Assembly: GCA_018066965.1 (NCBI GenBank)
Contig: JAGPVP010000011.1
Coordinates: 1 to 64,000 of the forward strand
DNA: 64,000 nucleotides
Direction: 5' to 3'
DNA from: Zhongshania sp.
GTDB lineage: Bacteria > Pseudomonadota > Gammaproteobacteria > Pseudomonadales > Spongiibacteraceae
Of this stretch, positions 10,112-20,895 are shown one piece after another (the stretch's first letter is position 1; the number at the start of each line of letters is the position of its first letter). The notes under the pieces were generated by a model. It made no database searches and had not been told where the DNA came from. It saw only the letters and a list, made by a program, of their open reading frames with translations. The translations under genes were made by a program, and so were the position numbers.

Positions 10112-11386
10112 ATGAGTGATCACCAGCCGATATCGGCTTTGCCTTGGCATAAGGCGATTTTTAATCGCCACATGTTCATTTGCGTATTAACCGGCTTTGC
10201 ATCCGGCTTGCCGCTGTATTTTCTTATTCAGTTGGTTCCTGCATGGCTGCGTAGCGAAGGGGTTGGGCTAACTGAAATTGGTTTGTTCGCCTTGGTGGGT
10301 TTTCCCTATAACTGGAAGTTTGTTTGGGCGCCCCTGATGGATCGCTATGTGCCTCCGTTTTTAGGGCGGCGGCGGGGCTGGATGCTGATTACTCAGATTG
10401 GTCTCATCATCTCGATTGCGGCATTAGGTTTTATTGATCCGGTATTTTCTGTGGGTTTGGTTGCCTACGGCGCGGCGGCGGTGGCATTTTGCAGCGCCAG
10501 TCAGGATGTGGTTTTAGACGCTTATCGGCGTGAGTTATTGCACGATGATGAGCTTGGTCTGGGTAATTCAATCCACGTACAAGCTTACCGTTTGGCCGGT
10601 TTAGTTCCTGGCTCTATTGGTGTGATTTTGGGCGACTATTTGCCGTGGAGTACGGTCTTTATTGTCATGGCTGGATTTATGATGATCGCGGTGGTGGCGA
10701 CAATTTGGATTGATGAAGCGGTTGATGCCAGTATTGCGCCATTGAGCCTGCGGGCGGCGGTGGTTGAGCCCTTCAAGGAATTCGTAAACCGTAAAGGCTG
10801 GGCCAGTGCCCTGTATTTATTGCTGTTCTTATTTTTGTACAAGCTTGGCGACAATATGGCGACGGCCTTGTCCTCGCCATTTTATTTAGACTTAGGCTTT
10901 ACCCTCACTGAGATTGGCACTATTGCTAAAACCGCCTCCTTAACAGCGGCGATTATCGGCGGATTGGTGGGCGGTGTGATCATGATCCGCCTCGGTATTA
11001 ATCGCGCGCTGTGGTTATTTGGCGTGGTGCAAGTGTTGAGTATTCTCGGCTTTGCGGCCTTGGCAGAAATCGGCCCAAACCGTATGGCCTTGGCAGGTGT
11101 GATTGTTTTTGAATACCTTGGGGTAGGTTTGGGCACCGCTGCCTTCACTGCCTTTATTGCCCGCGCAACTATGCCGGCGTATGCGGCGACTCAGTTTGCC
11201 TTGTTTACAGCATTGGCGGCATTGCCGCGTACCTTCGCCAATGCAACTACGGGCATTATTGTTGAGTCGGTGGGCTGGACTAATTTTTATCTGCTTTGCA
11301 CGGCCGTTGCCATCCCTGGCATGGTGATGTTGTTTAAAGTGGCGCCGTGGTCCGAGGAAACGGTATTAAACGATAAAAATGGCTGA
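10112..11386 (+). CDS. AmpG-like MFS transporter
   Basis: FASGLPLYFLIQLVPAWLRSEGVGLTEIGLFALVGFPYNWKFVWAPLMDRY; GRRRGWMLITQ; ATG at 10112 preferred. Confidence 0.88.
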   Translation: MSDHQPISALPWHKAIFNRHMFICVLTGFASGLPLYFLIQLVPAWLRSEGVGLTEIGLFALVGFPYNWKFVWAPLMDRYVPPFLGRRRGWMLITQIGLIISIAALGFIDPVFSVGLVAYGAAAVAFCSASQDVVLDAYRRELLHDDELGLGNSIHVQAYRLAGLVPGSIGVILGDYLPWSTVFIVMAGFMMIAVVATIWIDEAVDASIAPLSLRAAVVEPFKEFVNRKGWASALYLLLFLFLYKLGDNMATALSSPFYLDLGFTLTEIGTIAKTASLTAAIIGGLVGGVIMIRLGINRALWLFGVVQVLSILGFAALAEIGPNRMALAGVIVFEYLGVGLGTAAFTAFIARATMPAYAATQFALFTALAALPRTFANATTGIIVESVGWTNFYLLCTAVAIPGMVMLFKVAPWSEETVLNDKNG

Positions 11387-11993
11387 GGCTAATTTCCGTA
11401 TAAGACGCGCTTGTTTGCATTATTGGCCAACGGCGCTGCTTATTTTTTTCTTATTTATTATTGATTATTTCCACCGTATTTATAACTTGTCCTATCAACG
11501 AGAGTTGCTTGAGGGCGGCCAGTGGTGGCGGCTTTTCAGTGGCCAATTTGTACATAATAATAGCTCGCATTTAATGTCTAATATTGCGGCCTTAGTTCTG
11601 TGTAGGGTTCTGCTCGTTCGGGTGTATACCGAACGCAGTTTTGTTATGAGTCTGCTGAGTTGTGCGCTTATGACTGGGCTGTTAATTCACGTCTTGCTAC
11701 CGTCTTATAATTATTACCTGGGCGTGTCGGCGGCGCTTTACGGCATCCTTGTTGCCGGTGCGATAGCTATGTTGCGAAGACGATCATTTTTTGGCGCGGC
11801 CTTATTGTTGCTAATTAGCCTTAAGCTACTACAGGATTATTTTGTTCCGAGTGCGGTGCTTCCAGTGTCTGAACGTATCGGTGTGCCGGTCGCCGTTGAG
11901 GCACATTTTGTGGGTGTGCTAGCCGGTGTTTTACTTGGCGCTGCGCAAATTGCGGGGGCTTTATTCCGGCCAGCGGCATTGCCGCCAAAATAA
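11379..11993 (+). CDS. Rhombosortase-like rhomboid family protease
   Basis: QWWRLFSGQFVHNNSSHLMSNIAAL, GVSAALYG (position of the GxSG motif), VEAHFVGVLAGVLLG (catalytic His helix). Confidence 0.75.
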   Translation: MAEANFRIRRACLHYWPTALLIFFLFIIDYFHRIYNLSYQRELLEGGQWWRLFSGQFVHNNSSHLMSNIAALVLCRVLLVRVYTERSFVMSLLSCALMTGLLIHVLLPSYNYYLGVSAALYGILVAGAIAMLRRRSFFGAALLLLISLKLLQDYFVPSAVLPVSERIGVPVAVEAHFVGVLAGVLLGAAQIAGALFRPAALPPK

Positions 11994-12269
11994 TCGGCCG
12001 GATTCGTCGGCGCTGGATTCTTCAATTAAATGATTTAATTGCCGTTGGTAGCTTTCGCTATTCGGCGGCAGGCTGATTTTGCCTTGGCTGTTTACAATTC
12101 TAAACCACGGCAGACGAGTGTCTTTGGGGAGTTGGCTGAGTAGGCGACCTACGTAGCGGGCATTGCCTGCAAGGCCAGCGAGTTCAGCTACTTTGCCGTA
12201 GCTACACAGGCGCCCCGCAGGGACGCCGTGAATTACTGCGTAAATTTGCTGAATTGCTTCTTCGTTCAT
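11961..12269 (-). CDS. Alkyltransferase-like (ATL) protein, MGMT fold without active-site Cys
   Basis: IHGVPAGRLCSYGKVAELAGLAGNARYVGRLL...LPWFRIVNSQGKIS; PCHR replaced by PWFR. Confidence 0.9.
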   Translation of the reverse strand: MNEEAIQQIYAVIHGVPAGRLCSYGKVAELAGLAGNARYVGRLLSQLPKDTRLPWFRIVNSQGKISLPPNSESYQRQLNHLIEESSADESGRLFWRQCRWPE

Positions 12270-12290
12270 AGTGTCATTAAACGGAGGTAT

Positions 12291-12953
12291 TTATTTCGCG
12301 TCGCTCTCTGCTTCTAGGTTGCGGGTGCGCTCCCAGTAGTCTTCATAAAAGAAGTCGACTTCACCGGTTTCTAGCGAATACTCCGCACCTACGACTAGAA
12401 GTTTGCCTTCGTTGATGAGATTTTCCAGCGTGGATGAGCCGCTGCTGAGGTGTTCTACAGAAGCTCTAACATTGGCGCGTACTGATTGCTCAATTAATGC
12501 CTTGTGATCGTGACGAAGCTCTGTGCAAAGCAGGGTTTCAACCGCAGGACGAATTCGTTTCACGATAGAGTGCAGGTTTTGCGACGGGATTTTGCTATTG
12601 CCGGTGAGTACGTCAACAGTGGCCGAAATGGCGCCGCAGCTTGAATGTCCGAGTACCACCACCAGCGGTGTGCCGAAGTTTAAGGCGGCGAATTCGACGC
12701 TACCAATGCCAGATGGCGCGACGATGTTGCCAGCAACGCGAATAACAAATAAGTCGCCCAAACCCTGGTCGAAGACCAGCTCTGCCGGTACACGGGCATC
12801 TGAGCAGCCTAGAACAATAGCGAGAGGGGCTTGAGTTTCAACAAGCTCAGGTCGTTTGGTGTGGATGACGCTAGCACCATCGCTATTTACATTGCTGACA
12901 AAGCGGGCATTGCCTTCTTTTAATCGCGTTAATGCTTCTTGTGCTGTGATCAT
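12291..12953 (-). CDS. Beta-class carbonic anhydrase
   Basis: LGCSDARVPAELVFDQGLGDLFVIRVAGN; VVVLGHSSCGAI. Confidence 0.96.
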   Translation of the reverse strand: MITAQEALTRLKEGNARFVSNVNSDGASVIHTKRPELVETQAPLAIVLGCSDARVPAELVFDQGLGDLFVIRVAGNIVAPSGIGSVEFAALNFGTPLVVVLGHSSCGAISATVDVLTGNSKIPSQNLHSIVKRIRPAVETLLCTELRHDHKALIEQSVRANVRASVEHLSSGSSTLENLINEGKLLVVGAEYSLETGEVDFFYEDYWERTRNLEAESDAK

Positions 12954-12981
12954 ATGTAGATTCCCGTTAAGTGAGGTTTGC

Positions 12982-14004
12982 TTACAGCCAGTCGCTGATC
13001 AGTACGCCAATACCGATACTTTCGATGGCGTTATTGTATTCAATCAGGCTCTCTCCGTAGCCATTAAAGTACTTCACGTAGGCCTTTACTCGCGAGCTAA
13101 TAGGGAAGCTCCAGCCTAGTTCAATTGCCCCTTTACTCTCGCTGCGTAAATTGTTGCGCAGCATGACGCTCAGGGTTCTATTGTGCCACTGGTAAATACC
13201 CATCCATTCAAAATGGCCAAGGTATTTTTCGATGTCTGGGTTGTCATCATCTTTTGATGATTCAGGCAGTCGATACCAGGGTTTGAATGACATCGCAAAA
13301 CGATCTCGTTCAAATACCATATTTAACATAATGCGGTTCCAGCTCCGCGACAGTGGCTCGCCGCGGCCGTTGGATTGGTGGTTGAAAATAAATTGGTTTG
13401 CCACATTGCGTATGCCCATCCACTCCCAGTCGTTTGCAAAGGTCAGCATTAACTCGGGTTCGTGGTTGGTTTCTCGAAAGGGGGCAGACGCCGCACTATT
13501 ATAAGCCTGCCAAAAAGAGCGGTTGGTATAGCCGACGCTAAGATAGCCGTTATCGTCAAAAATTTGTTCCCACACAGTGACCTTAATGCTGAGCTGAAAC
13601 TCTAGCTCTATACGGTCGGCGTCGGCGCTATTATTGGGAAGAAAACCACTGTAGTCACTAATATCATCGCGATATGACACTGGCAGTATGTAGTTGGTGC
13701 GGTGTGGGGTAAGCACAAAGGGATTGTCGATTGTGAAGCGTTCTAGTGCAAAGCGTTCTTCGATTACGCCGCTGCGTCTAGCACGTGTTTTATCGGGGGC
13801 TTGGCTTTGGTTTGGGTCGCTTGCGGTGGGGCTTACGGGTGTGCTGCAATAGCTGCGAAGCTCGCCAACTGTGGTGGATTCGGCGGCAGATTGAGCTGCT
13901 AATTGTAGGCATTCAGCGTCGTTGTTTGTGGTTTGGGCCTGACTTTGACTGACATAGAACAAGTTCACAACAAATAGCAGAGCGAAGTATGTAGCGAATC
14001 GCAT
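12982..14004 (-). CDS. pldA: Outer membrane phospholipase A
   Basis: GYTNRSFWQAYNSAASAPFRETNHEPELML; FNHQSNGRGEPLSRSWNR; signal peptide from ATG at 14004. Confidence 0.92.
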   Translation of the reverse strand: MRFATYFALLFVVNLFYVSQSQAQTTNNDAECLQLAAQSAAESTTVGELRSYCSTPVSPTASDPNQSQAPDKTRARRSGVIEERFALERFTIDNPFVLTPHRTNYILPVSYRDDISDYSGFLPNNSADADRIELEFQLSIKVTVWEQIFDDNGYLSVGYTNRSFWQAYNSAASAPFRETNHEPELMLTFANDWEWMGIRNVANQFIFNHQSNGRGEPLSRSWNRIMLNMVFERDRFAMSFKPWYRLPESSKDDDNPDIEKYLGHFEWMGIYQWHNRTLSVMLRNNLRSESKGAIELGWSFPISSRVKAYVKYFNGYGESLIEYNNAIESIGIGVLISDWL

Positions 14005-14183
14005 TGTGCTCCTTGTCTCCTCTGTTATTGGTGTGCGGCAGGCCCAATTGTAAACCAAAGTCGCGTATTGTGACGGAGTTTTTATGCCCTAATGCACATA
14101 GTATGCCTGCGGCTAGGACGCCTGCTTGCATTTTGAGCTTACACCCCAACCTATTAAGAAAGCCTGAGCTGAGTGAGTCTCTG

Positions 14184-14693
14184 ATGCGATTTTTATTCCT
14201 GATATTTGTTGGCCTACCGATTATTGAAATGTGGCTGTTGATTAAAGTTGGCGCTGTTATCGGTGCGCTGCCAACCATTGCCATGGTGGTGTTTACCGCT
14301 ATTGTTGGTGCTGCTCTCCTTAAAAAGCAGGGGCTGGATACCTTAACTCGTGCGCAGCAGCGCATGAATGCTGGGCAGCTGCCCGCGACCGAAATTCTAG
14401 AGGGTCTTATGTTGGCGGTGGGTGGTGCTTTATTGCTAACCCCAGGTTTTGTGACCGACGCCTTGGGCTTTGTGTGTCTTATTGCTCCACTGCGTCGGAT
14501 GTTAATTGCGGCTTTGATTAAGCGCGGCGTGATGCAGGTGCAAATGAATCAGTTTGCTAGCGGCGCCAGCCCTTTCGGAGCGGGGTCTCCGGACTTTGGT
14601 ACACGGCCCAGTGGTCAGGTCCACGATGAGCCCGTCAAGAGCCGGTCTTCTGAATCGGTGGTTATTGAAGGTGAGTACAAAAAAGAAGAATAA
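14184..14693 (+). CDS. fxsA: FxsA family membrane protein
   Basis: MRFLFLIFVGLPIIEMWLLIKVGAVIGALPTIAMVVFTAIVGAALLKKQGL. Confidence 0.93.
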   Translation: MRFLFLIFVGLPIIEMWLLIKVGAVIGALPTIAMVVFTAIVGAALLKKQGLDTLTRAQQRMNAGQLPATEILEGLMLAVGGALLLTPGFVTDALGFVCLIAPLRRMLIAALIKRGVMQVQMNQFASGASPFGAGSPDFGTRPSGQVHDEPVKSRSSESVVIEGEYKKEE

Positions 14694-14706
14694 TTTTGTG
14701 GACGCT

Positions 14707-14734
14707 CTTGAAATGTTTTCTACGAACCCCATTT
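14707..14734 (+). promoter_or_regulatory. Sigma-32 (heat-shock) promoter of groES-groEL
   Basis: CTTGAAA - 13 bp - CCCCATTT, upstream of groES. Confidence 0.9.
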
Positions 14735-14924
14735 ACATGACAGCCCACGGTGACTTGGTGATTGCACTTGGTTTTCCCAGTCGGAGCATGAGCATGTTCT
14801 GATCCGTATGAAAGGGGTTTCAGGTCAAAATGCTAGCAGGTGTAAGAGCCTTTGGTGTTTGGGCTGATGCCGGTTTAACCGGTCCAAAAATTCTAAATCA
14901 TTGATTTAATGGAGATTGATAAAA

Positions 14925-15215
14925 ATGAAAATTCGTCCGTTATACGATCGCGTTGTAGTCCGTCGTAAGGAAGAAGAGAAGACAAGTGCCGGCGGTATTG
15001 TTCTGCCTGGTTCAGCTAAAGAAAAGCCAAACCAAGGTGAAGTACTGGCCGTTGGCGAAGGCAAATTACTGGAGAGCGGTGAATTGCGTCCGGTTGGCGT
15101 AAAAGCGGGCGATCTAGTTATTTTTGGACAGTACTCTGGTAGCACAGTAAAAGTCGACGGCGAAGAGCTGATCGTTCTGAGTGAATCAGAAATCTTCGGT
15201 GTGGTAGAAGCTTAA
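14925..15215 (+). CDS. groES: Co-chaperonin GroES
   Basis: [44 protein letters not shown]. Confidence 0.99.
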   Translation: MKIRPLYDRVVVRRKEEEKTSAGGIVLPGSAKEKPNQGEVLAVGEGKLLESGELRPVGVKAGDLVIFGQYSGSTVKVDGEELIVLSESEIFGVVEA

Positions 15216-15260
15216 GTCCAACACAAGATTTCTTTTTTAAATCAACGAATTAGTACATAA

Positions 15261-16931
<1,671 letters not shown>

Positions 16932-16955
16932 TTTAGCCCCACCTCGCTCGATCTA

Positions 16956-16983
16956 AAAACCTCGCTTCGGCGGGGTTTTTTTA
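16956..16983 (+). terminator. Rho-independent terminator after groEL
   Basis: AAAACCTCGCTTCGGCGGGGTTTTTTT. Confidence 0.9.
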
Positions 16984-17170
16984 TGCCTGAATTTTGACCC
17001 CATTAGAATTTGGGACTTTAATCTAACAAGTGATCTTAGTTTTGTCTTGTGTGGTCGGTGATAACATGTATAGTATTGTCATATAATTGAAATAATGTGT
17101 AGTAGTTGCGCTCCCTTAGAAGCGGTGCGGCGCTATTCAAACCATAACAATAAATCTTCAGGTGCCTGTC

Positions 17171-19951
17171 ATGTCCTTTAGTCGTTATATCTACGTCCTA
17201 GCAGCAGTTGCAGTTTTATCAGCCTGCGGTGGTAATTCTGTTTCAGGTTCCGGTGTCGCGGGGTCATCCAATAATGGTGGGGGTGGTGTAAACCAAGCGC
17301 CGGATATGGATTCTGATGGGGTCGCAGACAGCATGGATAATTGCCCAGCGAACAGCAATGCTGGGCAGGCGGACATAGATTCTGATGGCACTGGTGATGC
17401 CTGCGACAATGATGCCGATAACGACGGTATCAATAACAGTAATGATAACTGTCCATCTATTGCGAACTCGAATCAATCTGACACCGACGGTGATTCTATT
17501 GGTGATGCTTGCGACGCGATTGATAATAGTGGCGATGGCGATGACGGGCAGTTGGTAGATAGCGATTCTGATGGTATTGCCGATAGCAGCGATAATTGCC
17601 CCGCCGCATCAAATCCTGGTCAAGCCGATGCAGATAGCGACGGGGTGGGTGATGCCTGCGATAACGATGCCGATAATGATGGTGTGGAAAATGCGGTTGA
17701 TAATTGCCCCGCAATTGCGAACGCTACCCAGAATGATATTGATGGCGATGGCATTGGCGACGCTTGCGACCCACAAGATGATCGCGATACTGACGGCGAC
17801 GGTGTAGTTGATTCACTTGATAATTGCCCGATGACTGCAAATGCCGATCAACAGGATTTAGACGCGGATACCGTTGGTGACGTCTGCGATCCCAATGATA
17901 ATCGCGACAGTGACGCAGATGGTGTCGGCAACGAGACTGACTTATGCGCAGACTCAGCGGCAGGTGTGAGTGTTGATGCGAGTGGTTGTGCGGTCACGCA
18001 AATCAATGCCTCCTGTGGCGATAGCTTTGCTAGCGTGACGGCCAATCGCCATTACCAAGTGGTGCTGCCTTCGGCCAGTGGCGAAAATATCAGCTTTGAA
18101 GTCTTTGAACCGGCAACAATTAACTGTGGGCAACGTAGCCAAGGTGCGCATCCATTGGTGCTGCACAGCCATGGCTTCGGTGGCGCAAGGGTTAGTGATA
18201 CCGGTGGCGAATACACTGGCAACGCAATTGATCGTATGGTGGCAGGTGGCTATCCCGTCATCAGTATTGATTTACGCGGTTTTGGTGACAGCAGTGGCAC
18301 GGTGAGGGTATTAGATCCTGATGTTGAAGGCTTGGATTTATTGCAGATTCTGGATTGGGCGGAAGCAAATTTAGATTACTTAGCATGGCGTGACGAAAGC
18401 ACGGGTGATCTTGTCGCCCGTCCCGAAGCGCCGGTGAGTGTAGCTGGCGGAGTTAACCTGTTAGCCGGTTCAGTCGGTTCAAGCTACGGTGGCGGTTATC
18501 AAATGCTGATTCATGGCGTTGACGAAAAGCAGCGCCTAGATGCCATGATTCCCGATATTACGTGGCATAACTTACCCTACAGTCTGAATCAGGGCGATGT
18601 GGTCAAATCTGCTTGGTCTTTGTTGTTGGTGGCGGGCGGCGAGGCGGGTAGTTATCCGCCAGGCTTCGAAAATCAGGATTCGCCGCTGGCAAGAGGGCTT
18701 GATCCTTTTGTATTGGAAACGCTGGTGCGTGGCTTGGCGACTAATGAATTCCCCCGTGACGCATTAGATTGGTTTACCTACCACAGCCCGCGTTACTGGT
18801 GTGGTCTGAACGGTCAGGCGACTATGCCCTACAGCGTCGCCGCCAGTGATTTGAATAACAATATTGCTAGCGAGTTTAACGAAGCGCCGGGCAGTAATAC
18901 TTACAACGGCCAACCAGGCGTGGATATCTTACTTACCCAAGGTATTCGCGATACCTTATTTAATTTCAATGAGGCGTGGTGGAATTTCCAATGTTTAAGT
19001 GAGCGTGCGGCCGAGACTGGTCATGAGGTGAGGCTGCTTACACATGAAAGCGGCCATATCATTTCTGGCTTTATTGGCGAGACGCCGGAGCCGCTATATT
19101 TTCAGGCGCCGGCGGGCAAGTTTGCCTGCGGTGGTATTGATCAGCGTGATGCCGAAATTGCTTGGTTAGATGAAAAGCTACGTGGCTTGCCGGCGGCGCC
19201 ATACCTAAGCGGTGACAATGCAATTTGCACCTCGCTGGCTGACGACGACGCGGTAATGATTCCAGTGGCGAAATTTAAAGCGCGTCGCTCTGCCAATGAC
19301 GATACTCCGGTGAGCTTTACCGAATATAGCAATTTATCTGCGAGTAATGTGTTAAATGGCGTTGCCGCACAAGTGGCGCATTTACCCGGCCAAGATGTGG
19401 TTGTGGTGCCAGTGTTAAGTGTGACGGATAGCGATGGCCTGATCATAGCTGGTATTCCGCAGCTCGATATTACGGTGACTACGCCGCAAATGGTGAATGA
19501 CGCCGTGTGTGCCTTGGGCAGTATCCCCACCTTGCGTATAGGTTGTGACAGCATATTATTTGCGGGGGTGGCTATTCGTAACGCGGGTGGTGAGTGGCGT
19601 TTACTCGATGACCAGATCGCGCCGGTTCGGGGTTTGGGTGCACATCTAGATGTTGATATGGTGGGCATTGCTGAACGTTTAGCTCAGGGCGATGAATTAG
19701 GTTTGTGGTTAAGTGGTTACCACCCCCAATACTTAGAAGCCTTCTCCCGCGATGTCACCATTCCTGCGGTTAATGTCGCTGCGAGTTTACGTTTGCCGCT
19801 ATTTGCGGTAAAGGCCGATGGTCAGCCCGACTTTGCTGCCAACGTTGACGAATCACTTGGTGCGCCAAGCAATGCTGGCTCGTCTCTTGGTTTGCCAGAT
19901 CTGGGCGGTGTGCCAGATTTAGGTGGCGGGGCGGGGCTGCCATTCCCGTAG
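17171..19951 (+). CDS. Lipoprotein with thrombospondin type-3 repeats and a CocE/S15-like alpha/beta hydrolase domain
   Basis: Lipobox LSACGG; repeated DxDxDGxxDxxDNCP...GDACD units; DLRGFGDSSG and nucleophile elbow GSSYGGG. Confidence 0.85.
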   Translation: MSFSRYIYVLAAVAVLSACGGNSVSGSGVAGSSNNGGGGVNQAPDMDSDGVADSMDNCPANSNAGQADIDSDGTGDACDNDADNDGINNSNDNCPSIANSNQSDTDGDSIGDACDAIDNSGDGDDGQLVDSDSDGIADSSDNCPAASNPGQADADSDGVGDACDNDADNDGVENAVDNCPAIANATQNDIDGDGIGDACDPQDDRDTDGDGVVDSLDNCPMTANADQQDLDADTVGDVCDPNDNRDSDADGVGNETDLCADSAAGVSVDASGCAVTQINASCGDSFASVTANRHYQVVLPSASGENISFEVFEPATINCGQRSQGAHPLVLHSHGFGGARVSDTGGEYTGNAIDRMVAGGYPVISIDLRGFGDSSGTVRVLDPDVEGLDLLQILDWAEANLDYLAWRDESTGDLVARPEAPVSVAGGVNLLAGSVGSSYGGGYQMLIHGVDEKQRLDAMIPDITWHNLPYSLNQGDVVKSAWSLLLVAGGEAGSYPPGFENQDSPLARGLDPFVLETLVRGLATNEFPRDALDWFTYHSPRYWCGLNGQATMPYSVAASDLNNNIASEFNEAPGSNTYNGQPGVDILLTQGIRDTLFNFNEAWWNFQCLSERAAETGHEVRLLTHESGHIISGFIGETPEPLYFQAPAGKFACGGIDQRDAEIAWLDEKLRGLPAAPYLSGDNAICTSLADDDAVMIPVAKFKARRSANDDTPVSFTEYSNLSASNVLNGVAAQVAHLPGQDVVVVPVLSVTDSDGLIIAGIPQLDITVTTPQMVNDAVCALGSIPTLRIGCDSILFAGVAIRNAGGEWRLLDDQIAPVRGLGAHLDVDMVGIAERLAQGDELGLWLSGYHPQYLEAFSRDVTIPAVNVAASLRLPLFAVKADGQPDFAANVDESLGAPSNAGSSLGLPDLGGVPDLGGGAGLPFP

Positions 19952-19975
19952 CTACAGTGCATATCTAAGTAAACG

Positions 19976-20000
19976 AAGGCGACGGCAGGGTCGCCTTTTT
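19976..20000 (+). terminator. Rho-independent terminator
   Basis: AAGGCGACGGCAGGGTCGCCTTTTT. Confidence 0.85.
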
Positions 20001-20171
20001 GCATTTTGGTGTTTCGCTTTTTGCGGCTGAGCGTAAATTGTTGGCTTACCATGCAAACCGTTTGTACTGCCCCCGCTGCGATCACTATACTTGCTTAGCG
20101 GCCATCAATATTGTGCGCCTAATGACTTAAGCGGTTGTAGATCACGAGACTGTTATTATTGAGAGGACGTT

Positions 20172-20855
20172 TTGGAGCTGTCATCCATTGTTCCATGGGG
20201 GCGATCTTACGGTGAATATTGCCGCATGTTTTCCCTGTCAGAGCGAGACCTAGAAGGGCATATATTGGGCTGTGGTGACGGGCCGGCTAGCTTTAATGCT
20301 GAGCTAACGCAGCACGGTGGTCGCATTATGTCTGTCGACCCCATATACCAATTTTCTGCCGAGGGGATTCGCGGTCGTATCCAGCGGGTGTATCCCGGTA
20401 TGATTGCTGAGCTGGCTCGCAATGCGCAGCAATATTACTGGAGCAGTTTTAAAGACCCTGGCCATTTGGGTTCTGTTCGTATGTCGGCAATGAATCGTTT
20501 TTTAGATGATTTTGAAAAAGGTCTTGAAGATGGCCGCTACGTTGATGCAAGCCTACCCGAACTCCCTTTTTTTGACGGCGAATTTGATCTGGCGCTGTGC
20601 TCCCATCTCTTGTTTTTATACAGCGATCAAATTGATGCGGCGCAGCATATCAATGCGCTAACTGAAATGTGCCGGGTCGCTAAGGAAGTGCGAATATATC
20701 CATTGTTAAGCTTAGATGGCCGAGTTTCTCAGCATGTACCCGGTGTGCTTCGCTACTTTAATGAGCGCGATTATATTGCTGAACTAAAACCCGTGGCCTA
20801 CCAGTTTCAAAAAGGCGCAATGGACATGATGGTGGTGCGTAAAAAAATTGCGTAA
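20172..20855 (+). CDS. Putative SAM-dependent methyltransferase-like protein
   Basis: HILGCGDGPASFNAELTQHGGRIMSVDPIYQFS; LPFFDGEFDLALCSHLLFLYSD; TTG start after GAGGAC. Confidence 0.65.
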   Translation: MELSSIVPWGRSYGEYCRMFSLSERDLEGHILGCGDGPASFNAELTQHGGRIMSVDPIYQFSAEGIRGRIQRVYPGMIAELARNAQQYYWSSFKDPGHLGSVRMSAMNRFLDDFEKGLEDGRYVDASLPELPFFDGEFDLALCSHLLFLYSDQIDAAQHINALTEMCRVAKEVRIYPLLSLDGRVSQHVPGVLRYFNERDYIAELKPVAYQFQKGAMDMMVVRKKIA

Positions 20856-20895
20856 ATCTGTGCGATTGAAAATTAAACAAGGTAGGGGGTGTTAG

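Noticed and set aside
17300-17930. Tandem DNA repeat-like tract (GATAATTGCCC units), possible CRISPR or satellite
   Set aside because: Explained by TSP3 protein repeats; in frame, variable and coding.
19141-19668. 175-aa minus-strand ORF inside the TSP3-hydrolase gene
   Set aside because: Shadow ORF with no start context or domain.
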